From NCBI GenBank assembly GCA_900547555.1, contig URHG01000010.1, positions 1 to 64,000 on the forward strand: 64,000 bases of DNA. Reading direction: 5' to 3'. A program made the position numbers and the translations under genes. This document shows, in pieces, positions 1-8,744 of this stretch; within the stretch, counting starts at the first letter, position 1, and the number at the start of each line of letters is the position of its first letter. The DNA comes from an uncultured Porphyromonadaceae bacterium (GTDB taxonomy: Bacteria; Bacteroidota; Bacteroidia; Bacteroidales; UBA11471). Under the pieces are notes generated by a model. The model did not search any database, was not told where the DNA came from, and saw only the letters and a program-made list of their open reading frames with translations.

Positions 1-917
1 AAATGAACAGCGATCATACCCACTTTCTCTCCCTGAGCAAGTTTATAATCGATCACCTCACGAATAGTCTCGGTCACGGAACCCATAGCAATGATGATAT
101 TCTCGGCATCTTTAGCTCCGTAATAAACGAACGGACGATAAGTACGACCTGTAATCTTGGACATTTCATCCATATAGTTAGCCACGATGTCAGGTACTGC
201 ATCATAGAACTTATTGGCAGCCTCTCTACCCTGGAAATACACGTCTGGATTTTGTGCGGTTCCCTTTGTTACAGGGTTCTCTGAAGTTTGAGCCCGATCA
301 CGGAATTCCTGCAAAGCTTTCATATCAACCAATCCGCGAATTTCCTCCATGTCCAACTCTTCGATTTTCTGAATCTCGTGCGAGGTACGGAATCCGTCGA
401 AGAAGTTGACGAAAGGAACGCGCGATTTGATTGTCGAGAGGTGTGCTACACCGGCAAGATCCATAACTTCTTGTACCGAACCTTCGGCAAGCATGGCAAA
501 ACCGGTCTGGCGGGTCGACATCACGTCTTGGTGGTCTCCGAAGATACAAAGAGCGTGCGAAGCCAACGTACGTGCCGAAACGTGGAACACGCAAGGCAAA
601 AATTCTCCGGCGATCTTGTACATATTGGGAATCATCAACAGCAATCCCTGCGAAGCGGTGTAGGTAGTGGTCAACGCACCGGCTTGCAGCGAACCGTGTA
701 CAGCACCGGCAGCACCGGCCTCGGATTGCATTTCCTCTACGAGAACCGTTTCTCCGAAGATATTTTTTCTTCCGGCAGCAGCCCATTCATCTACATACTC
801 GGCCATGGTCGAGGACGGAGTGATGGGGTAAATGGCCGCAACTTCACTGAACATATACGAGATATGCGCAGCAGCCTGATTACCATCACAGGTAATGAAT
901 TTCTTTTGTTTGCTCAT
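1..917 (-). CDS. nifJ: Pyruvate:ferredoxin (flavodoxin) oxidoreductase, N-terminal part
   Basis: N-terminal 305 codons of a PFOR; the 3' end lies outside the window. The enzyme oxidatively decarboxylates pyruvate to acetyl-CoA with thiamine pyrophosphate and passes electrons to ferredoxin or flavodoxin, a central step of anaerobic metabolism. The start ATG (MSKQKKF) is followed by the family's opening domain: an ITCDGN segment, then YPITPSSTMAEYVDEW, then a GAVHGSLQAGA segment and TFTASQG-like TTYTASQGL, all typical of the pyruvate-binding domain of single-chain NifJ. The frame stays open to base 1. A TAnnTTTG-like box on this strand (966-973) sits about 50 bases upstream, overlapping the stop of the next leftward gene. 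The family assignment is firm; the full length cannot be seen. Confidence 0.95.
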   Translation of the reverse strand, partial: MSKQKKFITCDGNQAAAHISYMFSEVAAIYPITPSSTMAEYVDEWAAAGRKNIFGETVLVEEMQSEAGAAGAVHGSLQAGALTTTYTASQGLLLMIPNMYKIAGEFLPCVFHVSARTLASHALCIFGDHQDVMSTRQTGFAMLAEGSVQEVMDLAGVAHLSTIKSRVPFVNFFDGFRTSHEIQKIEELDMEEIRGLVDMKALQEFRDRAQTSENPVTKGTAQNPDVYFQGREAANKFYDAVPDIVANYMDEMSKITGRTYRPFVYYGAKDAENIIIAMGSVTETIREVIDYKLAQGEKVGMIAVH

Positions 918-970
918 ACAAATTAATATTTGAGGATTAAGGTTATATTATTGTCTCTTAGTTAGCAAAG

Positions 971-2152
971 TTAATACAAAAAACCGAATAACCATAAAGG
1001 AATCTTATTTTCTTTCCCGACTTCATTATTATCCATTGCATAGTAATAATCGGGATTGTTCCGCCCGCGCAACGTCTCACCTTCGATCTTGAAATTGTAA
1101 CGGCGGTTTACCAAGAAATGAGTATTGCGTATTCCTTCGTTCAGACGGTTGTCTTTATGCAGGATATTGTAAAAAAACGTTTCCCGCACGGCCTGCGGAT
1201 CGATATGCTCGGGCCCTATGGGATACATAAGATTGGTATTATGCAGATATACGCGAGCCGGCTTACGCGGGAACTCCTCATCGACCGGATACAGCATATT
1301 GATGAGACGGGCATCTTTCAAGTACTTGATATAATTGACGACCGTGGCACGCGACGTTTGGATTTCCTTGCTCAACTGGCTTACATTGGGAGAGCAGGGC
1401 GACGATGTCGCCAACAAATAAAGCAGTCGGCGTATCTTGGGCAGATAGGTGAGTTCGATTTGCTTGATGAAAAGAATATCCACCTCCATCATCATGTTCA
1501 TCGTCTTCACCAAAGCCTCGGTAAAATTGTGTTGTTCGAGAAAAAAAGGATAGAAACCGTGATGCAGGTATTCCTTGAAGTAGCTCAAAGGGTGTACATG
1601 CGATATGACTTCCCGGGCAAAAGCCGTATGATCGCGCAATATATCATCGAGTTTCACCGACGGGAAATCCGTACCCGCCATCAGATTGAGAAACTCCCTG
1701 AAAGAATATCCCCGCAAATTATACGAGTCGACAATACCCTGTATAGGAGATTCCTCTTCTTTCAGACGCATCACCGACGAACCTGAAAAAATAACGTACA
1801 AATCGGAATAAGTACGGTAACAATACGCCAACTCTTCGGCCCATGTCGGATACTTGAACACCTGATCGATCAAGAGGCAACGGCCACCCAAGCGATAAAA
1901 TTCATCGACAAAATCAGACAGTTTCTTATCGGCGAAATAGAGATTATTAAGGTTGATATAGAGGCAGGTACGGTCGTCGGGGCCGAAATTTTCCTTAGCA
2001 TACTGCAATAAGAAAGTTGTCTTTCCCACCCCTCGGCTGCCCTTAATACCGATAAGACGTCGAGACCAGTCGATTTCCTGCATAAGTCCCCTTTTCACAG
2101 GAGAACTTACGTGTTCCACCAAATATTTATGCGTTTTAAAAAAGGCCTCCAT
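971..2152 (-). CDS. AAA ATPase with DUF4143-type C-terminal half
   Basis: 393 aa ATPase of the large AAA_14/DUF4143 group common in Bacteroidales, of unknown cellular role. Walker A (GSRGVGKTT) is at about residues 38-46. The Walker B region reads LLIDQVFKYP at 93-102; relatives usually have DEVHKYP there, so the expected catalytic glutamate is glutamine (CAG, read directly from the DNA). A sensor-like FSGSS follows at about 122-126. The C-terminal half includes a helix-turn-helix-like segment (SQLSKEIQTSRATVVNYIKYL) followed by DUF4143-like sequence. It is a single-gene unit with its own promoter and a leader of about 17 bases. It may be a catalytically slow or regulatory member of the family; no partner gene is evident. 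Confidence 0.85.
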   Translation of the reverse strand: MEAFFKTHKYLVEHVSSPVKRGLMQEIDWSRRLIGIKGSRGVGKTTFLLQYAKENFGPDDRTCLYINLNNLYFADKKLSDFVDEFYRLGGRCLLIDQVFKYPTWAEELAYCYRTYSDLYVIFSGSSVMRLKEEESPIQGIVDSYNLRGYSFREFLNLMAGTDFPSVKLDDILRDHTAFAREVISHVHPLSYFKEYLHHGFYPFFLEQHNFTEALVKTMNMMMEVDILFIKQIELTYLPKIRRLLYLLATSSPCSPNVSQLSKEIQTSRATVVNYIKYLKDARLINMLYPVDEEFPRKPARVYLHNTNLMYPIGPEHIDPQAVRETFFYNILHKDNRLNEGIRNTHFLVNRRYNFKIEGETLRGRNNPDYYYAMDNNEVGKENKIPLWLFGFLY

Positions 2153-2175
2153 CTTGTACGCGTGGTAATTTGTGG

Positions 2176-2207
2176 CAAATATAACATGTTTTTCTTTTTT
2201 TGCAAAG
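2176..2207 (-). promoter_or_regulatory. Promoter of the AAA ATPase gene
   Basis: On the minus strand TATATTTG (2183-2176) matches the Bacteroidetes -7 box TAnnTTTG, and CTTTG (2207-2203) supplies the -33 TTTG, with a 19-base spacer. The predicted start of transcription lies about 15-20 bases before the gene's ATG. The rest of 2208-2406 is AT-rich and shows no gene. Confidence 0.6.
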
Positions 2208-2406
2208 TCAAGATAGCAATTTCTTCTTTTTTCATTTCCATCTTATCTCAAAAAAATCTTCCCCCGACTCAACTTTTTCACACCCATTTTCTCTATAATT
2301 AATATCTATACACATATATTTAAATTAATACCTTTCTTGATATCAAAAGATAGCAATTTGAATAATCAAAAACACTACGCTAATAAAAAGATATTGAATA
2401 AGAGAT

Positions 2407-2631
2407 TCAAAACAAGTCGTGATCCCGGTACAGCACATAAGCCATCGCCCAAATGAACAAGCCGAGAATAAAGTAAAACACCCTCGCCCCTCTACGCCCG
2501 AAGAAACGCATCATGACCCGGCTATTCTGCGTCTCAAAAAACCACCGCCACCGGCATACCGCCGCTCCGACCGAGAGTGCTCCGGAAAGGGCAAACAAAA
2601 AGAATACGATATAAGTAGCGGCACGCAACAT
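2407..2631 (-). CDS. Small two-helix membrane protein, Imm17-like
   Basis: 74 aa protein with two hydrophobic segments (about 2-22 and 52-70) separated by an RFFGRRGARVFYFILG motif. That central motif is characteristic of a small Bacteroidetes membrane family that databases label immunity 17 (Imm17). The gene starts 13 bases after tsaE ends and is the last of the leftward run from aroA. No toxin gene is near, so an immunity role is not supported by context; it is better described as a conserved membrane protein of unknown function. Family membership is from recognition of the motif and was not searched. Confidence 0.7.
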   Translation of the reverse strand: MLRAATYIVFFLFALSGALSVGAAVCRWRWFFETQNSRVMMRFFGRRGARVFYFILGLFIWAMAYVLYRDHDLF

Positions 2632-2644
2632 AGAACCGTACCGT

Positions 2645-3070
2645 TTACGAATGCTTCATCGTTATGAGTCTCGACCCGTCGGGCTGTTCTTCGATATATA
2701 CATCGACCGTATCGGGCGGCAACAAATCTTCGATTTTTTCGGGCCACTCGATAAAGCACAGTGCATCGCCGTAGACATAATCTTCATAACCGAAATCGAA
2801 TGCCTCCTCGGGTTTATTGATGCGATAAAAATCGAAATGATAAATAGATCGGCCATCGGTCATCGGTCCATATTCGTTGATGATGGCAAACGTCGGACTG
2901 TTTATGACATCATCTACACCCAGTTCTTCACACAAGGCTTTTATGAAAGTCGTCTTTCCGGCTCCCATCGAGCCCCGGAAAGCAAAAACGGTACTATCAC
3001 CCATCGCCCCGATAAAGGAACGGGCGACATCTCGTATCTCGTCGATGTGATGTATGACAAATTGCGTCAT
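2645..3070 (-). CDS. tsaE: tRNA threonylcarbamoyladenosine biosynthesis ATPase TsaE
   Basis: 141 aa TsaE, the ATPase that works with TsaB, TsaC and TsaD to make t6A at position 37 of ANN-decoding tRNAs in the cytoplasm. Walker A GSMGAGKTT is at 33-41, INSPTFAIINEY at about 56-67, and the family's IEWPEKIEDLLP segment at about 107-118. I start at MTQFVIHH (3070); the frame is open further upstream but only into the neighbouring gene. That start lies 7 bases after the porX stop, so the two genes are very likely co-translated. tsaD is also in this window, at 53 kb, in a separate unit. Confidence 0.95.
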   Translation of the reverse strand: MTQFVIHHIDEIRDVARSFIGAMGDSTVFAFRGSMGAGKTTFIKALCEELGVDDVINSPTFAIINEYGPMTDGRSIYHFDFYRINKPEEAFDFGYEDYVYGDALCFIEWPEKIEDLLPPDTVDVYIEEQPDGSRLITMKHS

Positions 3071-3077
3071 GACGGTT

Positions 3078-4622
3078 TTATTTTTTAGGCGTAAGCGTAA
3101 CAAGAGGAATCATCATTTCTTCCATGGAAATACCTCCGTGTTGGAAAGTATCTTTGTAATAGCTCACATAATAATTATAGTTATTGGGATATGCAAAGAA
3201 GTCATGATTCGAAGCAAAAATATAAGCCGAACTCATATTGGGCGACGGTAATCCGAAGCGCGACGGCGTTTTTATCTCATAGACCTGCTTGGGATTATAC
3301 GACATATTTTTCCCCACCTTGTAGCGCAAATTGGTATTGGTATTCCGGTCGGAAACAACTTTTACGGGGTTGTCCACCCATATCGTTCCGTGATCGGTCG
3401 TAAGAATCACCTTGAAATCCTTCTCGGCGATTTTCTTGAAAAGATCGAATGCCGGAGAGTGTTTGAACCAAGATTGCGTCAGCGAACGGTATGCGGCATC
3501 GGTACCGGCCAATTCGCGAATCATCTTGGAATCGGTACGGGCGTGCGAAAGCATATCGATGAAATTGAGAACACAGACATTGAGGTCATACCGTTCGAGG
3601 TTGACAAAATCACGTACCAGCTTTTCTCCGAAATGCGACTCGTTGACCTTGTTGTAAGCATAGGTATAGCGCTTGCGGTAACGTTCGAGCAGCGTACCGA
3701 TGAGAGGAGCTTCATTCAAGTTTTTCCCCTCCTCCGAATCTTCATCGACCCATAAGTCGGGAAACAGAGATGCGATCTTATCGGGCAACAAACCCGAAAA
3801 AATCGCATTACGGGCATATTGCGTGGCCGTAGGAAGGATACTGAAATACAGCTCCTCCTCTACCATAAAATACTCCGAGAGAAGCGGCATAAGCACCCGC
3901 CACTGATCGAGACGGAAATTATCGATAAGAACGACGAACACTTTCTCTCCGTTATCGAGCAACGGAAATACTTTCTGCTTGAAAAGTTCATGACTCATCA
4001 AAGGGTGTTCCGCTCCCGTCAGCCATTTTTCATAATTCCGCTTGACATATTTCACAAAAGCGGAATTGGCTTCGTTTTTCTGCATCAGAAGCATTTCTTT
4101 GAGATGCCCCTCCGTCTGTTCCAATTCCAGCTCCCAATATACCAACCGACGGTACACATCATACCAGTCTTCCCACGAAAAAGAATCGTTGATCTGGATA
4201 TTGATGCGATTGAAATCCTGCTGATAACCGCTCGATGTTTTCTCCGAAATAATCTCTTTCCGATAGAGATTTTTCTTGATAGAAAGCAAGATTTGATTAG
4301 GATTGACCGGTTTTATCAGATAATCGGCGATTTTATTGCCGATCGCCTGATTCATAATATCCTCCTCCTCACTCTTGGTTATCATGACGACCGGAGTCTG
4401 CGGAGCGAACTCCTTGATACGGCTCAACGTTTCGAGGCCGCTCAGTCCCGGCATATTTTCATCGAGGATTATCAAATCGAAATGCTCGGCCTCGACCTTA
4501 TCGAGGGCGTCGCGGCCATTGGTCACAGTAACGACTTCATACCCTTTCTGACGAAGAAACAGGATATGCGGTTTCAGCAAATCGATTTCATCATCGGCCC
4601 AAAGAATGATTTCACTCTTCAT
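3078..4622 (-). CDS. porX: PorX: response regulator with PglZ/alkaline phosphatase-type effector domain
   Basis: 514 aa. The N-terminal receiver domain (about 1-120) has the acidic pair D10/D11, phospho-acceptor D54 in LILDENMPG, T82 and K104. The rest is a PglZ domain of the alkaline-phosphatase superfamily: VLIDNFRLDQ (D234), the TATQYARN segment at 265-272, FIDMLSH (D356, H360), TTDHG (D410, H411) and H495 look like metal and catalytic positions. In Porphyromonas PorX, partnered with histidine kinase PorY, controls the type IX secretion system. I start at MKSEIILW (4622), where the receiver fold begins. This start overlaps the end of porW by 11 bases, indicating translational coupling. No PorY-like kinase is in the window. 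Confidence 0.93.
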   Translation of the reverse strand: MKSEIILWADDEIDLLKPHILFLRQKGYEVVTVTNGRDALDKVEAEHFDLIILDENMPGLSGLETLSRIKEFAPQTPVVMITKSEEEDIMNQAIGNKIADYLIKPVNPNQILLSIKKNLYRKEIISEKTSSGYQQDFNRINIQINDSFSWEDWYDVYRRLVYWELELEQTEGHLKEMLLMQKNEANSAFVKYVKRNYEKWLTGAEHPLMSHELFKQKVFPLLDNGEKVFVVLIDNFRLDQWRVLMPLLSEYFMVEEELYFSILPTATQYARNAIFSGLLPDKIASLFPDLWVDEDSEEGKNLNEAPLIGTLLERYRKRYTYAYNKVNESHFGEKLVRDFVNLERYDLNVCVLNFIDMLSHARTDSKMIRELAGTDAAYRSLTQSWFKHSPAFDLFKKIAEKDFKVILTTDHGTIWVDNPVKVVSDRNTNTNLRYKVGKNMSYNPKQVYEIKTPSRFGLPSPNMSSAYIFASNHDFFAYPNNYNYYVSYYKDTFQHGGISMEEMMIPLVTLTPKK

Positions 4623-7407
4623 ATTGCAACAACTGGTTATCTTCGACAAATCTGAAATACTCTTCGAACGTATGCCCCTCGACCAATAATTTGAAATTCT
4701 GCTCACTGATCATTACGGGACGCACGCCGTCGGGCATCGGTACGCCGTCGGGCGCACTCAACATACGACGATATTGAGTCAACTCGTCAAAGTTATAAAA
4801 ACCTTTGACAACTAACATACTTATTTCGTTAAAGCTCATTATTTCAAGATCAAAATCCCGAATGATGAAATGCGCGAAATTGTATTTGGCAATATTGAAC
4901 AGCAACAGGTTGGCATTGATTCCACCGGTCGGGTAGACCAACACAAGCAAATGCGGTACATCGAGGTCGGACACAAAAGGAGCTGCTTCCTGCGTGGTAT
5001 CGGAAATACCTGTTTCGAGACCCTCGTCTCCTCCCCCCAGACGTACACGCCATATATCATTCCGGGCGGCTCCGGCTACAACTTCACGCCCCTGCGCCAC
5101 GCCTTTGAGCATATCCGATGCCAATGTACTTACATCTTCCGACGGATAGGAATCGAGCAAAGCCTTCAAACCCGACTTGAAATGCTCTATATCCCCGTCA
5201 TTGACATAAGCCAAAGCATCGATAAGCATGAATTTGGGAATGAGTTTCGACAGCGGATAAGTGGTGCGGGTATATTCGTAAAGCGTATGCACGGTTACAT
5301 TATCACCGGCCAAATAAGCATCGTAAGCCGAAATATACAGCGAATCCTGAACCAAGTCCATGCGTCTGAGATTTTCGAGGTAATTCGGGTCGGACAACGC
5401 TACGGCATATTTACTATCGGGGAAATTTCTCAAAATTCGCTGTTTATACTCTTCGGCCATCGGTTCATCTCCTATGCGCATACCGATAAGATAACAGTTA
5501 TAATAGGCTTCGAGACGGTAATCGTTCTGAGGGAAACGACGGTCAAGTTCATTGAAATTGGCCATCGCTGCGTCCATATCTTCGAGACGGTCTTTGAGTA
5601 TCATTGCCATATTGAACAAGCCGTCGGCAATGATTTCGTTAGAAGCGGCTATCGCCTCCTCGGTAAACGGCAACTGCTGCAAATAAAAACGTGGATCTTT
5701 GGGATCGTCGCTATACGACGACGTGTCGGTCTCGGCAACCTCCACATCTTCCGAAGGTACGTCTTCGGACATTTCTTCATCTGCCCCCTCGGTTATATCT
5801 TCCTGCGAGAACGATGCCTTATTGCTGCGTCGCCAATCGTCTTCGAGCTTACGCCGTCCCCATTTCCGTTGGAACTCCGACTTACCGGCCGTAATCAACG
5901 AACTATTATAAAAATACCATGAAGTACTTCCTCCTGGCATGGTAGGAGTCGTTACCTGCTGTATTTTATCGAGCTGGGGCGCATTGGCCTCTTGCTCGGC
6001 AAGAAGAGCCGCCCGGCGAGCTTCTTCGGCGGCTTGCTCTTCGGCAGCAATCAGGTCATCAATAATTTTCTGGATATGCCGGTTACGCTCCTCCTCCGGC
6101 ATTGCCGCCACCCGCTGCAAACTGTCCTGCAACTCCACATTTCCCGCATAAACCGACAACTCGTCGAGAACCGTCGACCGGCGTACCAGATTCTCATAAT
6201 CGGGATAACTCTCGTCGACAAGCGGCAAGGCCTCGGCATAGCAAGGTTGCGCCTTGGTATATTCCCGCCGGTCGAAATAAATTCCACCCAGTGTAAGCTG
6301 ACTGATAGCCAACTCCACCCCACGACGCGTACTCTTTTCCGCTGCCGTTATATAGTTCTCTACGGCTTTTGTCGTATCGCGACGAGACAGATAGAGATTT
6401 CCTAACGCATAGTAAATCTGGTCGAGATAATCTCTATTTTTATAATTACGCGCCAAGCGACGCAATCGTTTTTCGATCTTCGACATATCGCTTCCCGTAA
6501 ATACCTCGGTCTGGTTGATACGGGCATTCATTTCGGTGCGGAACGTCGGGTTCTTCTTGATCACAGCCTGATAAGAACGATATGCCCCAGCTTTGTCGCC
6601 CGTCTTGGCCTGCAACTGCGCCAACAAAAACGTCATGCGAATTTCCTGAGAATGCCCGTCGGCCATCTTCAATGCCTCTTTCAGATAGGGTATCGCCTCG
6701 GCATACTCCCCCGAACGTATCAAAAAATCGGCATAGACGGTCGCATACCATCTTTTTTGTTTCGGCGAAAGGGTATATTCCTTAGAAACTTTAAGCAAAG
6801 CGTCTTCGGCCTCGTAAAGCCAACCCAATTCGAGATAACAACGGGCCGTCCATACCCGGACATCGGCCATCAGAGCCGTATTCCACGGGAAATGACGGGT
6901 AATATATATGAAGGTTGCCAACGCTCCTAAAAAATCGCCCTGATAAAATTGAGACTCACCCATCAACACCCATGCGTTATGAATGAACGGATTGAATTCT
7001 CCGCGCTTGACATATTCCCGATATTTGGGATCGCTCATTTTTTTTCGATTGCGTTTAGGCGGCTTTTGTATGGAATGTTGCCGTATCGCTTTCTGGCTTT
7101 TTTCCAAAGCCCGGGAAAAATCGCCTTTCGGTTGAGGATCGGACGGGACTCCGTAAGCCGAGACCGGATGCATGTGCAACAGATGCGTAAAATTATCTTC
7201 ATAGCCATCCTGCATCGCATCGAGTTGTTCCTCAAAACTCGTTATACCATTGAAATAGACATTATAACGAGTCGTAAAAGAATGGAAAAAGCGGGTCGCA
7301 CGCGTATTCTTCTGCGTAGAACACGACGCCAGCAAAACCAACGAAAGGGAAAATATCCACAAACGTCCCTTCCGAAGCAACAGCTTACGAACAAAAGCGC
7401 TTTTCAT
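4612..7407 (-). CDS. porW: PorW/SprE-like TPR lipoprotein of the type IX secretion apparatus
   Basis: 931 aa starting at MKSAFVRK (7407). A basic N-terminus and hydrophobic stretch lead to a lipobox LLASC with C29, so it should be lipid-anchored in the envelope. The mature start (NTRATRFFHSFTTRYNVYFNG region) is the hallmark of the PorW/SprE family needed for gliding and type IX secretion. Many tetratricopeptide-like helices follow (about 130-440 and 600-790), split by an Ala/Glu-rich coiled segment near 460-490 (EEQAAEEARRAALLAEQ) and an acidic stretch near 560-600. Just upstream lies the metal permease gene (28-base gap) and just downstream porX, overlapping by 11 bases. The assignment rests on the N-terminal motif, the TPR layout and the PorX neighbour. 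Confidence 0.85.
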   Translation of the reverse strand: MKSAFVRKLLLRKGRLWIFSLSLVLLASCSTQKNTRATRFFHSFTTRYNVYFNGITSFEEQLDAMQDGYEDNFTHLLHMHPVSAYGVPSDPQPKGDFSRALEKSQKAIRQHSIQKPPKRNRKKMSDPKYREYVKRGEFNPFIHNAWVLMGESQFYQGDFLGALATFIYITRHFPWNTALMADVRVWTARCYLELGWLYEAEDALLKVSKEYTLSPKQKRWYATVYADFLIRSGEYAEAIPYLKEALKMADGHSQEIRMTFLLAQLQAKTGDKAGAYRSYQAVIKKNPTFRTEMNARINQTEVFTGSDMSKIEKRLRRLARNYKNRDYLDQIYYALGNLYLSRRDTTKAVENYITAAEKSTRRGVELAISQLTLGGIYFDRREYTKAQPCYAEALPLVDESYPDYENLVRRSTVLDELSVYAGNVELQDSLQRVAAMPEEERNRHIQKIIDDLIAAEEQAAEEARRAALLAEQEANAPQLDKIQQVTTPTMPGGSTSWYFYNSSLITAGKSEFQRKWGRRKLEDDWRRSNKASFSQEDITEGADEEMSEDVPSEDVEVAETDTSSYSDDPKDPRFYLQQLPFTEEAIAASNEIIADGLFNMAMILKDRLEDMDAAMANFNELDRRFPQNDYRLEAYYNCYLIGMRIGDEPMAEEYKQRILRNFPDSKYAVALSDPNYLENLRRMDLVQDSLYISAYDAYLAGDNVTVHTLYEYTRTTYPLSKLIPKFMLIDALAYVNDGDIEHFKSGLKALLDSYPSEDVSTLASDMLKGVAQGREVVAGAARNDIWRVRLGGGDEGLETGISDTTQEAAPFVSDLDVPHLLVLVYPTGGINANLLLFNIAKYNFAHFIIRDFDLEIMSFNEISMLVVKGFYNFDELTQYRRMLSAPDGVPMPDGVRPVMISEQNFKLLVEGHTFEEYFRFVEDNQLLQYEE

Positions 7408-7435
7408 CTTTAATATAAACTGAAAATCCCGACGT

Positions 7436-8269
7436 TTATTGCCTTTGCGGATCCCTAACCGCACAACGACGGTAAACCTTTAATACGCAACGTGCGACCG
7501 CATAAACGGAGATAAGCAAAAAAACGATACACGCACCGGAAGGTACATCGAGCAAATAGGCCAGCCACAATCCCGACACACCTCCTGCAACGGTAAGAAG
7601 TCCCGAACCCCAAAGTATCGTCTTGTAACGTCGGGTAAAAAGTTCGACGGTCATTTGCGGAATCGTCAACATCGATAGAAGGAGCATTATACCAACCAGC
7701 CGTATCGTCAACACCACACACAACGACACCATTACAACCATCGTATAATCGATAAGCCGTACCGGCAACCGCCGGGTAAAAGCAAAATCACGATCGAACG
7801 CGACAGCAATAAGAGAACGGTAAAACAGTCCCGACAACAGAAGAAGCGAAGCCGTATAAAGAGCAAACCAACCGAGATCGGCAGATGTTACAGTAAGTAT
7901 ATTCCCAAAAAGAAACTCATTCAACCCGGGTGCATATCCGGGCGTCTTGAAAATACAGATTATTCCCACCGCCATACCCAAAGCCCACAACGTGGCGATT
8001 GCAGAATCTTCTCTTACGGTTCCACGCCGGGAAAGCCACCCGACTCCCAATGCCGAACCTACGGCAAAAAGCAATGCTCCCAATGTGGGACTGATACCGA
8101 GATACAGCCCGATACCCAATCCGCCGAAAGAGGCGTGCGTAATTCCTCCGGTAATGAAAACCATGCGCCGGGTAACGATATAAGTACCGATGATACCGCC
8201 GGCAATCCCGATAAGCAACACCGCCCAAAGTGCATTCTGAAAAAAAGTATATTGTAAAATATCGAACAT
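7436..8269 (-). CDS. ABC-3 family metal transporter permease (ZnuB/MntB type)
   Basis: 277 aa integral membrane protein with about eight hydrophobic helices. GGITHASFGGLGIGLYLG (about 41-58) and the LLLSMLTIPQ segment (about 194-203) are typical of the ABC-3 permeases that move Zn, Mn or Fe across the inner membrane. No ATPase or solute-binding gene lies beside it, so it is an orphan permease inside the aroA-to-tsaE run; its partners must be encoded elsewhere. Metal specificity cannot be told from the sequence. Confidence 0.88.
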   Translation of the reverse strand: MFDILQYTFFQNALWAVLLIGIAGGIIGTYIVTRRMVFITGGITHASFGGLGIGLYLGISPTLGALLFAVGSALGVGWLSRRGTVREDSAIATLWALGMAVGIICIFKTPGYAPGLNEFLFGNILTVTSADLGWFALYTASLLLLSGLFYRSLIAVAFDRDFAFTRRLPVRLIDYTMVVMVSLCVVLTIRLVGIMLLLSMLTIPQMTVELFTRRYKTILWGSGLLTVAGGVSGLWLAYLLDVPSGACIVFLLISVYAVARCVLKVYRRCAVRDPQRQ

Positions 8270-8324
8270 ATTGTTATATTCCCCTATCGCCGGACTTTCA
8301 CCGGACGGTTTCCATAAAGTTCTG

Positions 8325-8744
8325 TTAATTTAGGGCTGATTGTCCGCGCCGTTCTTCTATGACCAACACAATCTCGGCCTTCAAAGCATCGGGCAAAGAA
8401 ATGTCTCTCAACTGCAAACTCCGTACCCAACCGGCGACTTCACCGGGAGCAAGCGTATAAAATACATCTTCGAATTCCCCGATTTCATCGGCTGCATAGC
8501 CATCCGAAGGCCGTCCGACATAACGGTCGAGTTCCTCGTCATCGTAATAGACGATTTCCCGGCTTGCCCCTGCGAGCAAACTTTCTTTCTCGCAAATCAA
8601 GTGTTGCCCGCAACATTCGGTTTCGATCCTCTCCGGCTCCGAATTCTCCACAGGACGTTTGTTTTTCCGTCGCTTGTAATCGTAAAAATAACAGGCGACA
8701 CCCAATAAAACAATCGCCCCGATTATGTAGACAAGCCCCATCAT
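8325..8744 (-). CDS. Conserved Bacteroidales small membrane-anchored protein
   Basis: 139 aa, function not recognised. One N-terminal transmembrane helix (about 3-21) is followed by a basic stop-transfer stretch (YKRRKNKR) and an acidic cytoplasmic or soluble part, which contains a CCGQH segment, an IVYYDDEELD segment, and a C-terminal tail with a conserved-looking LPDALKAEIVLVIEERR. The ATG overlaps the TGA of aroA (ATGA at 8744-8741), so it is translationally coupled to aroA. A 55-base gap separates it from the metal permease gene. Confidence 0.75.
   Translation of the reverse strand: MMGLVYIIGAIVLLGVACYFYDYKRRKNKRPVENSEPERIETECCGQHLICEKESLLAGASREIVYYDDEELDRYVGRPSDGYAADEIGEFEDVFYTLAPGEVAGWVRSLQLRDISLPDALKAEIVLVIEERRGQSALN

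Noticed and set aside
4870..5922. 350-codon plus-strand open frame
   Set aside because: Lies entirely antisense to porW, whose lipobox, TPR layout and motifs are convincing. Long antisense frames are expected from the codon bias here and this one shows no family motif.
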